Shown: in pieces, positions 7,074 to 16,297 of the stretch
How the letters are laid out: every line of letters starts with the position of its first letter
How positions within the stretch are numbered: the first letter of the stretch is position 1
Notes under the pieces: model-generated
The model's input: the letters and a program-made list of their open reading frames with translations, nothing else
What the model was told of the DNA's origin: nothing
Databases searched by the model: none
DNA from: a bacterium
GTDB lineage: Bacteria; Patescibacteriota; Minisyncoccia; JAHIHE01; JAGLIN01
Assembly: GCA_030638825.1 (NCBI GenBank)
Contig: DAOWDU010000012.1
Span: 1-32,416, forward strand
Reading direction: 5' to 3'
Length of the DNA: 32,416 bases
Made by a program: the position numbers and the translations under genes

Positions 7074-8579
7074 ATGCAAAACAAAACAAAAAAACCAGAA
7101 AAAACAATCTCTCTTTCAAATCTGCCAGGCATTATCGTCGCCGTTGTTCTTATCGTTGGCATTGGCGCTGTTTATGGATTGATGGGATATCTGTTTTCTG
7201 GAATTAAAGAAAATATAACTCCTGTGATTCAGGTGTCGGAGAATAAGAGTAATCTAGATAAAGTTGAAGAGCCAGTGGTTTTTGAGGAGGAAGAAGATAT
7301 TTCAGATTGGAAAGTTTATCGGAATGAGGAGTTTGGGTTTGAACTTAAGTATCCAGACTCTATAAAAGTTGTTACTTTTCCTAATAGCGATTATCAAATA
7401 GATTTTAGAGGAAGTAACGAAATGAATTATGCTATAATGGTGACTGCTAGAGTGAATTCCAAAATTTCTAATAAAATTAGTAATCCAGAATGTTATAGAG
7501 AGATTAATACAGAAATGCTTAATAATATAAAATGGAGTGTTAATGACTATCTATGCACTATAGGAGGAAAAATTTCTACCACTTGTTATTCAACTGTCTA
7601 TAATAATCATATCTTTGAGATATCTTTCCATGGTAATGATCTGACAAATAAAATATCAGAATTAAATCAAATTCTTTCCACTTTCAAATTTATAGAAAAA
7701 GACGAGATTGCGGAGTGGAAGACTTATAGGAATGAAGAGTATGGGTTTGAGGTGGAGTATCCGGGCGATTGGGATAATCCTTTGTGGCAAGAAGATGAAT
7801 ATAGAAAAGGAATTACATTTGGTTGTCCCGTATTTGATTTTGAAGGTAATGAACATTGTTCATTATCGTTAAGAATATCTGAGGCTATAACAAAAAGTGA
7901 AGCAATCAGAAATATTAGTATTAACATAGGAGCTTATAAAAAAGAAGATGTAATAATTAATGAAGGCGGCATACCTACAATTAAAGAATTTACAGTAGAT
8001 ACAAGAGAGGCAATAACTTATCATGACGCTGGCATTTGTGTTGAAGCATACACAAAAATATTTGATAGTAAGATGACCGTTTTATTCACAGATCGTTGTA
8101 GTGTTTACAAGGGTGAGATTTTTGATCAAATTCTTTCCACTTTCAAATTTATAGAAAAAGACGAAACTGCGGATTGGCAGACTTATCGGAACGAGGAGTT
8201 TGGATTTGAAGTGGAATATCCAAATGAAATTATAGAGGAAGAAGATGCATTCTTTTTCACGGGGCTAATAGATAAAGACACAATTGTCGTAAAGATTTTA
8301 TTTAAAAGGAACAAAAGCAGTGATGATCTTGTTTCGGATATAGAAAAAGATATTATTGTTCAAGAAGCTGGAGCTATTACATCAGATAAAATGGTTTCTT
8401 TTGGTGATACACTGAGCAGAAAAATTGTCTATAGTTTACCAACGGGCACAAATAGAACTATCTATTATATTGAGCGTGATAAAGATACCATTGAGATTAT
8501 CTGGGGATATTACGAAAGAGAAAATATTAAAAATATTGAAAAAATTCTTTCCTCGTTCAAATTCATAGAAAAAAAATAA
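7074..8579 (+). CDS. Membrane-anchored protein with three PsbP-like modules
   Basis: Paralogue of the gene at 5430. A membrane helix (about 18-42) is followed directly by three tandem modules at about 79-208, 215-361 and 368-499. Each opens with W-[KQ]-[TV]-YRNEE-[FY]-GFE-[VL]-[EK]-YP and closes with ILS[ST]FKFIEK. The Gmad2-like domain of the first paralogue is absent. The linkers between modules are nearly identical in nucleotide sequence, both inside this gene and to the upstream gene, which favours duplication or gene conversion. The interiors of the modules differ strongly and the first two contain Cys residues. The stop is 1 nt before the next start codon, so it is probably cotranscribed with the debranching enzyme gene. 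Confidence 0.8.
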   Translation: MQNKTKKPEKTISLSNLPGIIVAVVLIVGIGAVYGLMGYLFSGIKENITPVIQVSENKSNLDKVEEPVVFEEEEDISDWKVYRNEEFGFELKYPDSIKVVTFPNSDYQIDFRGSNEMNYAIMVTARVNSKISNKISNPECYREINTEMLNNIKWSVNDYLCTIGGKISTTCYSTVYNNHIFEISFHGNDLTNKISELNQILSTFKFIEKDEIAEWKTYRNEEYGFEVEYPGDWDNPLWQEDEYRKGITFGCPVFDFEGNEHCSLSLRISEAITKSEAIRNISINIGAYKKEDVIINEGGIPTIKEFTVDTREAITYHDAGICVEAYTKIFDSKMTVLFTDRCSVYKGEIFDQILSTFKFIEKDETADWQTYRNEEFGFEVEYPNEIIEEEDAFFFTGLIDKDTIVVKILFKRNKSSDDLVSDIEKDIIVQEAGAITSDKMVSFGDTLSRKIVYSLPTGTNRTIYYIERDKDTIEIIWGYYERENIKNIEKILSSFKFIEKK

Positions 8580-8580
8580 A

Positions 8581-10410
8581 ATGCAACTAACCCACCAATA
8601 CAAAAATACAAAAATACAAAAAGAAATTAGCGGGAATGCTGATCTTCTTTTGGGGAATGATTTGGGGAATTATTTTTATTTGACTAATGGAAAAGAGACA
8701 AAATATCAGGGATTTTTTTACGCGGATGGAAAAAAAGATAAAAATAAATTGGCGGTTTATAAAATAATTGATCAGATTAAGATTTTAGGCGATTCTAAAA
8801 TAACAGAAATTAAAAACAGTTTTTTTGAAATTGAGAGAAAATCTGAAAATAATCTTAGCGAGAAATATTTTATGCCAGACGGTTATAACTCGCTTTGCTT
8901 AAAAACAAATAAAAAAACGAAAGCGGAAATTGTTTTAGATGTGCGTTATCCTTATGATTCAAGGCAGATGGGCAGAGTTTATAACATTAAAATAGAAAGA
9001 GAACACACCCTAATAAAATTTACAAAACGACGCAATTTAGCTGAGGATGGATTAGATGATAAAAAAGAATTTATTTTGTATCTGGCGATAAAGACTGATA
9101 GATATGATTACAAAAAAATAGGAGAGTTTTTTTCCAAGCATTATCAAAAAGATGAAGATAGAAATTCATATCCTTGCGACAGATTTGTTTTTAAGGCGCT
9201 GGAAATGGAATTTAAAAACGCCGTTTTTTCGGTAGCCAATAGTCCCCAAAAAGCATTAACAGAAGCTAAATATGTTTTTGATAATTTTAAGGAATTGCGC
9301 GAGAAAGCAAAAAAGGATACTTATCAGAAAATAAAACCTCTGAATATTAGCGATGAAGAGATAGGAATGGCTTACTTGTGCGCTGAAAATTCTATTAATA
9401 CTTTATTGGTTAAGAATAATAATAAAAAAGGAGCTTACGCCGGACTGCCGTGGTTCTTTCAGTTTTGGCACAGAGATGAGGCGATATCTCTTTTGCAAAT
9501 TTATAAGTTAGACAAAAATTTAGCTCAGGAAATCATTTTAGCGCAATTGAAAACAGTTTCAGAAAACGGCCAGATTCCCAGGCAAAGATTTTTTGATGCG
9601 GAACAAATGAAACTACAAAGCGCCGACGCGCTTAGCTGGTTAACGGAAAGAATGTTTAAAATCTCTCACAGGTATAAATTACCAGACGATTTTAAAATAG
9701 ATATTATCAAAGGGCTTGAAAAGACGGTTTCTAACTTAATTCAAAGAAAGACCATCAATGAGTTGGCAGGTAGTGAAAAAAGCGAGACTTGGATGGATTC
9801 TTTAAATAGAGATGGAGCGAGAATTGAAATTCAAGCGGGACGATTGAGAATGTATAACTTTTTATATAAATTAACTAAAAACGATCAGTATCAGATTTTA
9901 GAAAAAGAATTAAAAGCCAAAGTCAGAGAGAAATTTTATCAAGGCGGAATTTTATTTGATGGTCCGAACGACAAAACAATAAGACCGAATATTTTTTTGG
10001 CGGCATATCTATATTCCGAACTCTTAAATAAAGAAGAATGGGAGCTATGTTTTGACAAAATACTGCCAAAGCTTTATCTTGAATGGGGAGGGCTTTCGTC
10101 GGTAGATACGACAAGCAGTGAATTTATTTCCAAAGATACTGGAGAAAATAACGCCAGCTATCATAATGGAAACAGCTGGTATTGGATAAATAATTTAGCG
10201 GCGCTTGTTCTATATAAATCAAATCCGCACAAATATTCAGAATATATAAACTCTATCATGGAAGCCAGCACAAATGAAATTTTATATAATGGAATAGCGG
10301 GACATCACAGTGAAGTAAGCTCTGCGAAAAAACAAACCTCCGCCGGATGCGGAGCGCAGCTTTGGAGTGGGGCAATGTATTTGGAGGTTTTGGATGAGAT
10401 GATACAATAG
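8581..10410 (+). CDS. Glycogen debranching enzyme (amylo-alpha-1,6-glucosidase type)
   Basis: Predicted to hydrolyse alpha-1,6 branch glucose in glycogen-like polymers. The 609 residues follow the bacterial/archaeal layout: an N-terminal beta-rich domain (about 15-200) and an (alpha/alpha)6 catalytic barrel (about 255-605). The barrel holds AGLPWFFQFWHRDE (287-300), ETWMDS (402-407), IEIQA (415-419), a YHNGNSWYWI segment and GCGAQLWSGAMYLEVL near the end, all family hallmarks. The N-terminal residues YKNTKIQK are encoded by three copies of an 8-bp ATACAAAA repeat (8598-8621), so the extreme start may be an unstable extension. No signal peptide is seen, so it should be cytoplasmic. With pgk and the oxidoreductase subunit nearby it fits sugar-polymer fermentation. 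Confidence 0.9.
   Translation: MQLTHQYKNTKIQKEISGNADLLLGNDLGNYFYLTNGKETKYQGFFYADGKKDKNKLAVYKIIDQIKILGDSKITEIKNSFFEIERKSENNLSEKYFMPDGYNSLCLKTNKKTKAEIVLDVRYPYDSRQMGRVYNIKIEREHTLIKFTKRRNLAEDGLDDKKEFILYLAIKTDRYDYKKIGEFFSKHYQKDEDRNSYPCDRFVFKALEMEFKNAVFSVANSPQKALTEAKYVFDNFKELREKAKKDTYQKIKPLNISDEEIGMAYLCAENSINTLLVKNNNKKGAYAGLPWFFQFWHRDEAISLLQIYKLDKNLAQEIILAQLKTVSENGQIPRQRFFDAEQMKLQSADALSWLTERMFKISHRYKLPDDFKIDIIKGLEKTVSNLIQRKTINELAGSEKSETWMDSLNRDGARIEIQAGRLRMYNFLYKLTKNDQYQILEKELKAKVREKFYQGGILFDGPNDKTIRPNIFLAAYLYSELLNKEEWELCFDKILPKLYLEWGGLSSVDTTSSEFISKDTGENNASYHNGNSWYWINNLAALVLYKSNPHKYSEYINSIMEASTNEILYNGIAGHHSEVSSAKKQTSAGCGAQLWSGAMYLEVLDEMIQ
8598..8621 (+). repeat. Three copies of 8-bp tandem repeat at the start of the debranching enzyme gene
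   Basis: ATACAAAA is repeated three times without change, inside codons 6-14. A gain or loss of one unit would shift the frame, so this is a potential slippage site. Confidence 0.8.
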
Positions 10411-10527
10411 TAATTTGTTGTAACTCGTTGTAACTTATGGAAATTGAGAAAAGTTATACAATTACAATAAATTACTACAAATTACAATTTATTACCATCA
10501 ATTACTAAATTACTAAATCTAATTATC

Positions 10528-11706
10528 ATGTTGAATAAAAAAATTAATTATCAAGCTTTATCTGGCGGACAAGCAGTCGCTATAGCGATGAGACAAATTA
10601 ATCCGGATGTTGTGGCGGCTTATCCGATTACTCCGCAGACACCGATTATTGAAACCTTTGCGCAGTTTGTGGCGGATGGGGAAGTTGATACAGAATTAAT
10701 AAATGTTGAATCGGAACATAGCGCGCTTAGCGCTGTGGTTGGCGCTTCGGCTGCGGGCGGAAGGGCGATGACGGCGACCGCTTCTCAGGGGCTTGCTTTG
10801 ATGGCGGAAATTGTGTATGTTGCGTCAGGATCCAGGCTTCCGATTGTAATGGCAATTGCGAATAGAGCGTTATCGGCGCCAATCAATATCCATTGCGATC
10901 ATACCGATTCTATGTTTTTACGGGATTCTGGTTGGATTCAAATTTACAGCGAGAACGCGCAGGAAGCTTATGATAATATGCTGATTGCTCTTAAAGTGGC
11001 CGAGAACAAAGATGTTTTAACTCCCGCAATGGTAATGCAAGATGGATTTATAACTTCGCACAGTATTCAAAATGTGGAAATATTAGACGATAAAGTGGCA
11101 AAGAAGTTTATCGGAAAATATAATCCTGAGCATCCTTTGCTAAATACAAAAAAGCCAATTACTATCGGTCCGCTTGATTTGTTTGATTATTTCTTTGAAC
11201 ATAAATATCAGCAAGCGGAAGCGATGGAAAATAGCAGAAAAGTCATCAAAGAAATAGATCAAGAATTTTACAAACTAACGGGAAGAAAATATAGCTTTAT
11301 TGAAAAATACAAAACAAATGACGCGGAGCAGATAATTGTTGTTCTTAGCTCAACTGCGGGGACAGCAAAAATGGTTGTTGATGATTTAAGAAAAAAAGGA
11401 AAGAAAGTCGGCTTAATAAAAATAAGAACGATGAGACCATTTCCAAATGTGGAGATTGCTCAGGCCTTAAAAAATGCAAAAGCCGTGGCTGTTTTGGATC
11501 GATCTATCTCTTATGGAAATTATAGCCCCGTTTTTACGGAAGTGCGATCTGCTTTGTATAATTTAAAAAATAAGCCAAAGTTATATAATTACATTTACGG
11601 AATAGGCGGCAGAAACATTGGTCTTGACAATCTTGAAAAAGTATTTAATGATTTGATAAAAAATGATATTTCTGATAAGATAAATTATATAGGACTTAGG
11701 AAATAA
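10528..11706 (+). CDS. porA: 2-oxoacid:ferredoxin oxidoreductase, alpha subunit
   Basis: Alpha subunit of pyruvate (or related 2-oxoacid) ferredoxin oxidoreductase, which decarboxylates the oxoacid to acyl-CoA and reduces ferredoxin. The N-terminal thiamine-binding-partner domain shows AAYPITPQTPIIE, ESEHSA and the Ala/Gly-rich GASAAGGRAMTATASQGLALM. The C-terminal domain shows VVLSSTAGTAKMVVDDLR and the KIRTMRPFP segment. The 392 residues match stand-alone alpha subunits. The beta, gamma and delta partners, usually adjacent, are not in this window, so the complex must be completed by genes elsewhere. The 117-bp upstream gap is AT-rich with TTACTA-type words; I see no strong promoter there. 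The substrate cannot be settled from sequence alone. Confidence 0.9.
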   Translation: MLNKKINYQALSGGQAVAIAMRQINPDVVAAYPITPQTPIIETFAQFVADGEVDTELINVESEHSALSAVVGASAAGGRAMTATASQGLALMAEIVYVASGSRLPIVMAIANRALSAPINIHCDHTDSMFLRDSGWIQIYSENAQEAYDNMLIALKVAENKDVLTPAMVMQDGFITSHSIQNVEILDDKVAKKFIGKYNPEHPLLNTKKPITIGPLDLFDYFFEHKYQQAEAMENSRKVIKEIDQEFYKLTGRKYSFIEKYKTNDAEQIIVVLSSTAGTAKMVVDDLRKKGKKVGLIKIRTMRPFPNVEIAQALKNAKAVAVLDRSISYGNYSPVFTEVRSALYNLKNKPKLYNYIYGIGGRNIGLDNLEKVFNDLIKNDISDKINYIGLRK

Positions 11707-11734
11707 TAGTATTAATCAATTTAAGATAGCAATT

Positions 11735-12694
11735 ATGAACAAAGAATTAAATGAAATTTTTAAGGATGTCAAGGCGCTTCAATTACAGGGAGCGACAAGC
11801 GTTGCGAAAACTGTTATTGACGCTGTAATTGAAAATCAAGATAAAATAATTTCCGAGTCGTCAGATAAAGATGATTTTGTTTTGAAAATAAAAGAGATTG
11901 CCGAAAAATTAGTTTGGGCGCAGCCAACTGAAACAATGGCGCAGAATATATTAGGATTTATAATTTTTGAACTTCAGGATCCAGAAGTAAAAAACATAGA
12001 TGGTTGTAAGAAAGTATTTAAAGAAAGAACGAGTGAACTAAAAAATATTATAGAAAAAAATGAGAAAGAGTTTACAAAAAACGGATTAGAACTAATAAAG
12101 TCATCAGTTAAAAAAAGCAGATCGCTTAATATTCTTACCCATTGCCATTCTTCTGGCGTCCGCAGTATTTTGAAGGCGGCAAATAACGAGGTGGGTTTTA
12201 AAATTTTCAATACCGAAACAAGGCCAGTTTTTTTGGGAAGAGCGACAGCAGAGAAGATGGTTGACAGCGGAATAGATGTAACGATGATCATAGACAGCGC
12301 GGCGCCGTTTGTTATTAGCAATAAGAGCGGGCCGAAATTTGATATTGATATGGTTTTAATGGGTTCAGACGCAATTACTTTAAATGGCGCGGCTATAAAT
12401 AAAATAGGAAGTTATGGAATTTCTCTTTCCGCTTTTCACGAAAAAATCCCGCTTTATATCGTGGTAAGCTTATTAAAAATCAAAAGGGGAGTTTATAATA
12501 TTTTGGATATTCCTATTGAAATTAGATCCTGCAATGAAGTTTGGGAAAATGCGCCGAAGGGACTTGATATTGTTAATTTTGCTTTTGATATTATTCCTTC
12601 AGAATTTATAACTGGTTTTATTACGGAATTTGGAATTCTAAAACCAGAGGAAATAAAAGAAGCGGTGGTGAAGAATTATCCGAGATTATTATAA
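11735..12694 (+). CDS. Ribose-1,5-bisphosphate isomerase-like (eIF2B alpha/beta/delta family)
   Basis: The 319 residues belong to the eIF2B/MtnA superfamily. The catalytic pair of archaeal ribose-1,5-bisphosphate isomerase (a Cys and an Asp) has counterparts here: C137 in ILTHCHSSGVRSI and D212 in VLMGSDAITLNGAAINKIG. NTETRPVFLGR fits the phosphate-binding segment. In the AMP pathway this enzyme converts ribose-1,5-bisphosphate to ribulose-1,5-bisphosphate for form II/III RuBisCO, a route seen in archaea and in some Patescibacteria. RuBisCO and AMP phosphorylase are not in this window. An MtnA-like or unassigned eIF2B-like role is the alternative. The gene follows the oxidoreductase subunit by 28 nt and probably shares its transcript. 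Confidence 0.75.
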   Translation: MNKELNEIFKDVKALQLQGATSVAKTVIDAVIENQDKIISESSDKDDFVLKIKEIAEKLVWAQPTETMAQNILGFIIFELQDPEVKNIDGCKKVFKERTSELKNIIEKNEKEFTKNGLELIKSSVKKSRSLNILTHCHSSGVRSILKAANNEVGFKIFNTETRPVFLGRATAEKMVDSGIDVTMIIDSAAPFVISNKSGPKFDIDMVLMGSDAITLNGAAINKIGSYGISLSAFHEKIPLYIVVSLLKIKRGVYNILDIPIEIRSCNEVWENAPKGLDIVNFAFDIIPSEFITGFITEFGILKPEEIKEAVVKNYPRLL

Positions 12695-12713
12695 AGATAC
12701 AAGAATATAAAAG

Positions 12714-14012
12714 ATGTTTATGTTTAAATCTTTATCTAAAAAATTTCAGCCAATTGCTTCCTCTCTTGCCCCGAATTATACGATTTGGGATGTTTTGATT
12801 GTGAGTAGATATTTATTTTTGCCGTGGAATTGGAGGAGATTACAGAAAGGAAAAAATTCAAGAAAGTTAGAGAGAAAATTTTGCGAGTATGTAGATTCAA
12901 GATGGGCAGTTAGTTTTGAAAATGGACGATCAGGGCTTTATGCGATTTTGAAATGTTTGGGAATTAAAGATTATGATGAAATTATTTTACAAGCGTTTAC
13001 GACTGTCGCTTTATCTAATGCGATTAAATGGTGCGGAGCGAAACCGATTTATGTTGATATAAAAAAAGAGACTTATAATATTAACCCCGAAAAAATAGAG
13101 GAAAAAATTACGAGTAAAACGAAAGCGATTATTGTTCAGCACACTTTTGGCAATCCGTGCGAAATGGATAAAATTATGGAAATTGCCAGGAAACATAATT
13201 TAGATGTCATTGAAGATTGCGCGCATTCGCTGGGCGCGGAATATCAGAATAAAAAATTAGGAACAATCGGCGATGTCGCGTTTTTTAGTTTTGGGCGAGA
13301 TAAAATTATTTCCGCGGTTGCTGGCGGAATGGTTGTAACAAATAATAATAAACTTGGCGAGAAAATAAAAGAGTTTAAAAACCAAATGCCATATCAAAAA
13401 AAGTCTTTAATTGTTAGACAATTATTCCAGCCAATTGTGGCTTATAAATCTTTGAAACTATATTATTTTTTTAATCTCGGGAAAGTAATAATGTATTCAG
13501 CTGTAAAATTTAAAATTATCACGAAAGCTTATTCTAAAGAGGAAAGAAAGAATAAAAGGCCAGAAAACTTTCCCGCGAAAATGCCGAACGCTTTGGCGGA
13601 GATTGCTTTACATCAAATGAAATTAATTGATAAATTTAATAAACACAGAATAGAAATCGCCAGATTATATCGCAATTTGCTGGAGCGAGGCAATATAACT
13701 TTGCCAAAACCAACAACACATTCAAAGAATATATTCCTATGGTTTACGATTTTAGTTGAAAATAAAAAAGAGCTAATTAAAAAAGCTCGAAAAGATCATC
13801 TTCTTCTGGGCGACTGGTTTCCGCAAGCAATTGGACCGATAGAAGTTAATTTAGAAAAATGCGATTATCAAAAAGGCAGTTGTCCAATCGCAGAAGAAGT
13901 AAGTTCAAGGTGTGTTAATTTACCGACGCATTTTAGAATGGATAAGGGGGATGTGGAAAGGATTGTAACTGTCATTGACAAATTTTATGCAAATCAAAGA
14001 AATAACAAATAA
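12714..14012 (+). CDS. DegT/DnrJ/EryC1-type PLP-dependent aminotransferase
   Basis: Cytoplasmic PLP enzyme of the sugar aminotransferase class, which usually makes amino sugars for surface glycans. Key parts are SFENGRSGLYAIL (67-79) for cofactor phosphate, IEDCAHSLGA (166-175) with D168 for the pyridine nitrogen, and FSFGRDKIISAVAGG with the Schiff-base lysine at K197. The C-terminal half carries NLPTHFRM-type substrate contacts. Length 432 is slightly above the family norm because of about 35 extra residues at the N-terminus. Two ATGs are possible (12714 and 12720). The last 26 nt overlap the FemAB-like gene, so the two are translationally linked, which suggests a shared cell-surface role. 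The exact sugar or substrate is unknown. Confidence 0.88.
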   Translation: MFMFKSLSKKFQPIASSLAPNYTIWDVLIVSRYLFLPWNWRRLQKGKNSRKLERKFCEYVDSRWAVSFENGRSGLYAILKCLGIKDYDEIILQAFTTVALSNAIKWCGAKPIYVDIKKETYNINPEKIEEKITSKTKAIIVQHTFGNPCEMDKIMEIARKHNLDVIEDCAHSLGAEYQNKKLGTIGDVAFFSFGRDKIISAVAGGMVVTNNNKLGEKIKEFKNQMPYQKKSLIVRQLFQPIVAYKSLKLYYFFNLGKVIMYSAVKFKIITKAYSKEERKNKRPENFPAKMPNALAEIALHQMKLIDKFNKHRIEIARLYRNLLERGNITLPKPTTHSKNIFLWFTILVENKKELIKKARKDHLLLGDWFPQAIGPIEVNLEKCDYQKGSCPIAEEVSSRCVNLPTHFRMDKGDVERIVTVIDKFYANQRNNK

Positions 14013-15030
14013 ACAGCAATGGGAAGATTTTATTCTTCAAAATAAAGAATCCACTTTTCTGCATTCTTGGAATTGGGGGGAATTTAATAAAAACACGGGC
14101 GAGAAAATTTGGCGGGTGGGGATTTTTGATGATCGTAGAGACGAGGCATTGCCTCGTCTTGTCTTGGTCGCTTTAATTATTAAAGTAAAAGCGAAAAGAG
14201 GATCGTTTTTATTTGTTCCGCAAGGACCGATTATAACTCATAACTCAAAACTTATAACTCATAATTTATTAAATAAGCTCTTTTATTTTTTGAAAAGATT
14301 GGGCGAAGAAGAAAAAGTTGGGTTTATTAGAATTAGTCCTGTTTTGGAAAATAGTGAGGAGAATTTGGATATTTTCAAACAAGCGGGTTTTAGAAATGCG
14401 CCAATTCATATGATGCATCCAGAAATTACTTGGCTGTTGGATATTACAAAAAGTGAAGAAGAGATTTTAAAAGGAATGAGAAAAACGCATCGGAATTTAA
14501 TTCGCCGCGCCGTGAAAGATGGTGTTGAAATTATTCAAAGCATGGATGAAAAATATTTGAAAGAATTTTATGATATACATATGGAAACTGTGCGCCGTCA
14601 TAAATTTGTGCCTTTTTCTTATGATTATATAAAAAGTGAAGTTGAGACATTTAAAAACGATAATCAAATAAGCGTTTTTTCCGCGAAATATAAAAATAAA
14701 ATAATTTCATCAGCAATAATTGTTTTCTATGGCAATCAGGCATTTTATCATCACGGATCATCTCTGTCAGAATACAATAAAATCCCATCGTCATATTTAA
14801 TTTTATGGGAAGCGATCAAAGAGGCTCAGAAAAGAAATAAAGAGATATTTAATTTCTACGGCATTGTGGAAAATAAGCCGAAACATCCTTGGGCGGGTCT
14901 TTCTAAATTCAAAAAAGGATTCGGCGGTTATAGAAAGGAACTGGTTCATTGCCAAGATTTGCCGCTTAGTAAAAAATATTTGATTACTTGGATGGTTGAG
15001 ACAGGAAGAAAAATCAAGAGAGGATATTAA
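13987..15030 (+). CDS. FemAB-type peptidoglycan bridge aminoacyltransferase
   Basis: Resembles FemX/FemAB enzymes, which use aminoacyl-tRNA to add residues to the lipid II side chain. Visible features are FLHSWNWGEF (24-33), the double GNAT-like fold, GMRKTHRNLIRRAVKDGVEI (the typical basic helix), YHHGSSLSEYNKIPSSYLILWEAI, and NFYGIVENKPKHPWAGLSKFKKGFGG near the end. I chose the ATG at 13987 over the TTG at 13975 because the protein then starts directly at MQIKEITNK. Two insertions are odd: residues 51-58 (RDEALPRL) are encoded by a perfect palindrome, and residues about 81-97 by a direct repeat. Both fall before and around the segment RGSFLFVPQGP and appear tolerated. Confidence 0.87.
   Translation: MQIKEITNKQQWEDFILQNKESTFLHSWNWGEFNKNTGEKIWRVGIFDDRRDEALPRLVLVALIIKVKAKRGSFLFVPQGPIITHNSKLITHNLLNKLFYFLKRLGEEEKVGFIRISPVLENSEENLDIFKQAGFRNAPIHMMHPEITWLLDITKSEEEILKGMRKTHRNLIRRAVKDGVEIIQSMDEKYLKEFYDIHMETVRRHKFVPFSYDYIKSEVETFKNDNQISVFSAKYKNKIISSAIIVFYGNQAFYHHGSSLSEYNKIPSSYLILWEAIKEAQKRNKEIFNFYGIVENKPKHPWAGLSKFKKGFGGYRKELVHCQDLPLSKKYLITWMVETGRKIKRGY
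14139..14159. repeat. Palindromic element inside the FemAB-like gene
   Basis: AGACGAGGCA (14139-14148) and TGCCTCGTCT (14150-14159) form a perfect 10-bp inverted repeat around one T. It is far more GC-rich than the gene around it and is read as RDEALPRL. The preceding GTAGAG suggests a longer ancestral palindrome whose right side has decayed. Confidence 0.85.
14231..14264 (+). repeat. Direct repeat inside the FemAB-like gene
   Basis: TTATAACTCATAA occurs at 14231-14243 and 14252-14264. Similar TAACTCxTAA words occur between genes at about 10420, 19675 and 27850, so this looks like intergenic-type sequence lodged in a coding region. Confidence 0.75.
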
Positions 15031-15071
15031 ATTTCACTGTCATTTAAAATTCGCTATACTAAGAAGTCATT

Positions 15072-16292
15072 ATGTTATTCAAAAAAAGAAAAAAATCTTG
15101 GCAAAGAAATAGAAGCTTTCCCAAAAAAAGAAACGCCGTGAAGTTTCTAAAAAGATTAGCGACTATAATATTTATTTTTTTAATTATTTATTTTATTTTT
15201 TTCTCGCAATTCTTTCTAATAAAGAAAATTGAAATTGAGGGGAATAAAAATATTCTTTCAGATAATATTAGAGAAACTATAAATAATGACATTTCCCAGC
15301 CGGTTTTGGGATTTATTCCGAGGAATAATTTTCTTCTTACTAAAGATGAAGAAATAGAAACGCTATTGCTAAATAAATTTTCTGAAATTAAAGTAGTGGA
15401 AGTAAATAAAAAATTTCCGAATTCATTAAAAATAAAAATCACCGAAAAAAACCCGCTTATTATTTGGTGCAGATTGGAGGATTGTTATTATCTAGACAAT
15501 AATGGCGTAGCTTTTCTGTCCGCGGATAAAAATTTGCTAACAGAAAAAGATAGTAAATTTATAAAAATTATGGAGCAACTGGAAATAGAGGAAGAGACAG
15601 AAGATAAGATTGAAACAAATAAAGCAGGAATATTAGAAGATAAAAAAAAGAACGATGTAACTTATAAATTAAGCGCTGAACAATTTGAAAGAGTAAGATT
15701 ATTTTTTGTCGGGGAGGAAACTAACGACTGGGTGTCAACTTATCCTGTTCTGTTTGCAGTAGCGGGGAAAGATTTTGGGTTGCCTGTTTTGACTGAACTT
15801 TCGGGCAGAGATACTAAGTATTCTCTCAGCTTCGCAAAAAAAATGATTGATGACTTGAAAAGAATTGAGGTGTGTGATGACGAAAAAATATTTCAGATTA
15901 GAATAAATTTTAATTTTGAAAACGAAAGCATTTTCATAAATGTTATTGAAAGAAAAAAAGAAGAGGAGAGAATAGCCGCTGTTTTTGAGCCGATCAAAAT
16001 AAACGACGAAGTTTCTGATTCTGATTTTATAAATTTTGCTATTAGAATAGACAAAGAAATAAAAAACAAAACCACTTTAAATATTAATTATTACAAGACC
16101 AAAGGGACGGGCAGCAGGGAGTTAATCGCTTACACGGACAAAAATACAAGGGTTTATTTTAACACAACTGATGACGCGGATCTGCAGGTAAATTATCTGA
16201 AAGATTTTTTATCAAAAGGAATAGACAGAAAAAAAATAGACGCTTTGGAATATATCTATCTTAAATCTGGAAATAAGATTTTTTACAAGTAA
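15072..16292 (+). CDS. ftsQ: FtsQ/DivIB-type cell division protein
   Basis: The bitopic layout fits FtsQ: a very basic cytoplasmic tail (residues 1-26), one membrane helix (about 27-50), then a POTRA domain (about 49-118) with IKKIEIEGNKNILSDNIRE at its start and VNKKFPNSLKIKITEKNPLIIW at its end. The long extracytoplasmic part continues to residue 406. In the divisome this protein links early and late components. It is longer than many homologues because of a Glu/Lys-rich insertion around 170-205. It stands apart from ftsA, ftsZ and mur genes here. A TATACT -10 (15055-15060) lies 12 nt before the start, but its -35 is weak. Confidence 0.85.
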   Translation: MLFKKRKKSWQRNRSFPKKRNAVKFLKRLATIIFIFLIIYFIFFSQFFLIKKIEIEGNKNILSDNIRETINNDISQPVLGFIPRNNFLLTKDEEIETLLLNKFSEIKVVEVNKKFPNSLKIKITEKNPLIIWCRLEDCYYLDNNGVAFLSADKNLLTEKDSKFIKIMEQLEIEEETEDKIETNKAGILEDKKKNDVTYKLSAEQFERVRLFFVGEETNDWVSTYPVLFAVAGKDFGLPVLTELSGRDTKYSLSFAKKMIDDLKRIEVCDDEKIFQIRINFNFENESIFINVIERKKEEERIAAVFEPIKINDEVSDSDFINFAIRIDKEIKNKTTLNINYYKTKGTGSRELIAYTDKNTRVYFNTTDDADLQVNYLKDFLSKGIDRKKIDALEYIYLKSGNKIFYK

Positions 16293-16297
16293 TTCAC

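Noticed and set aside
11974-12321. 115-codon minus-strand frame
   Set aside because: Shadow of the conserved isomerase-like gene; Phe/Ile/Ser-rich as expected for antisense of AT-rich coding DNA.
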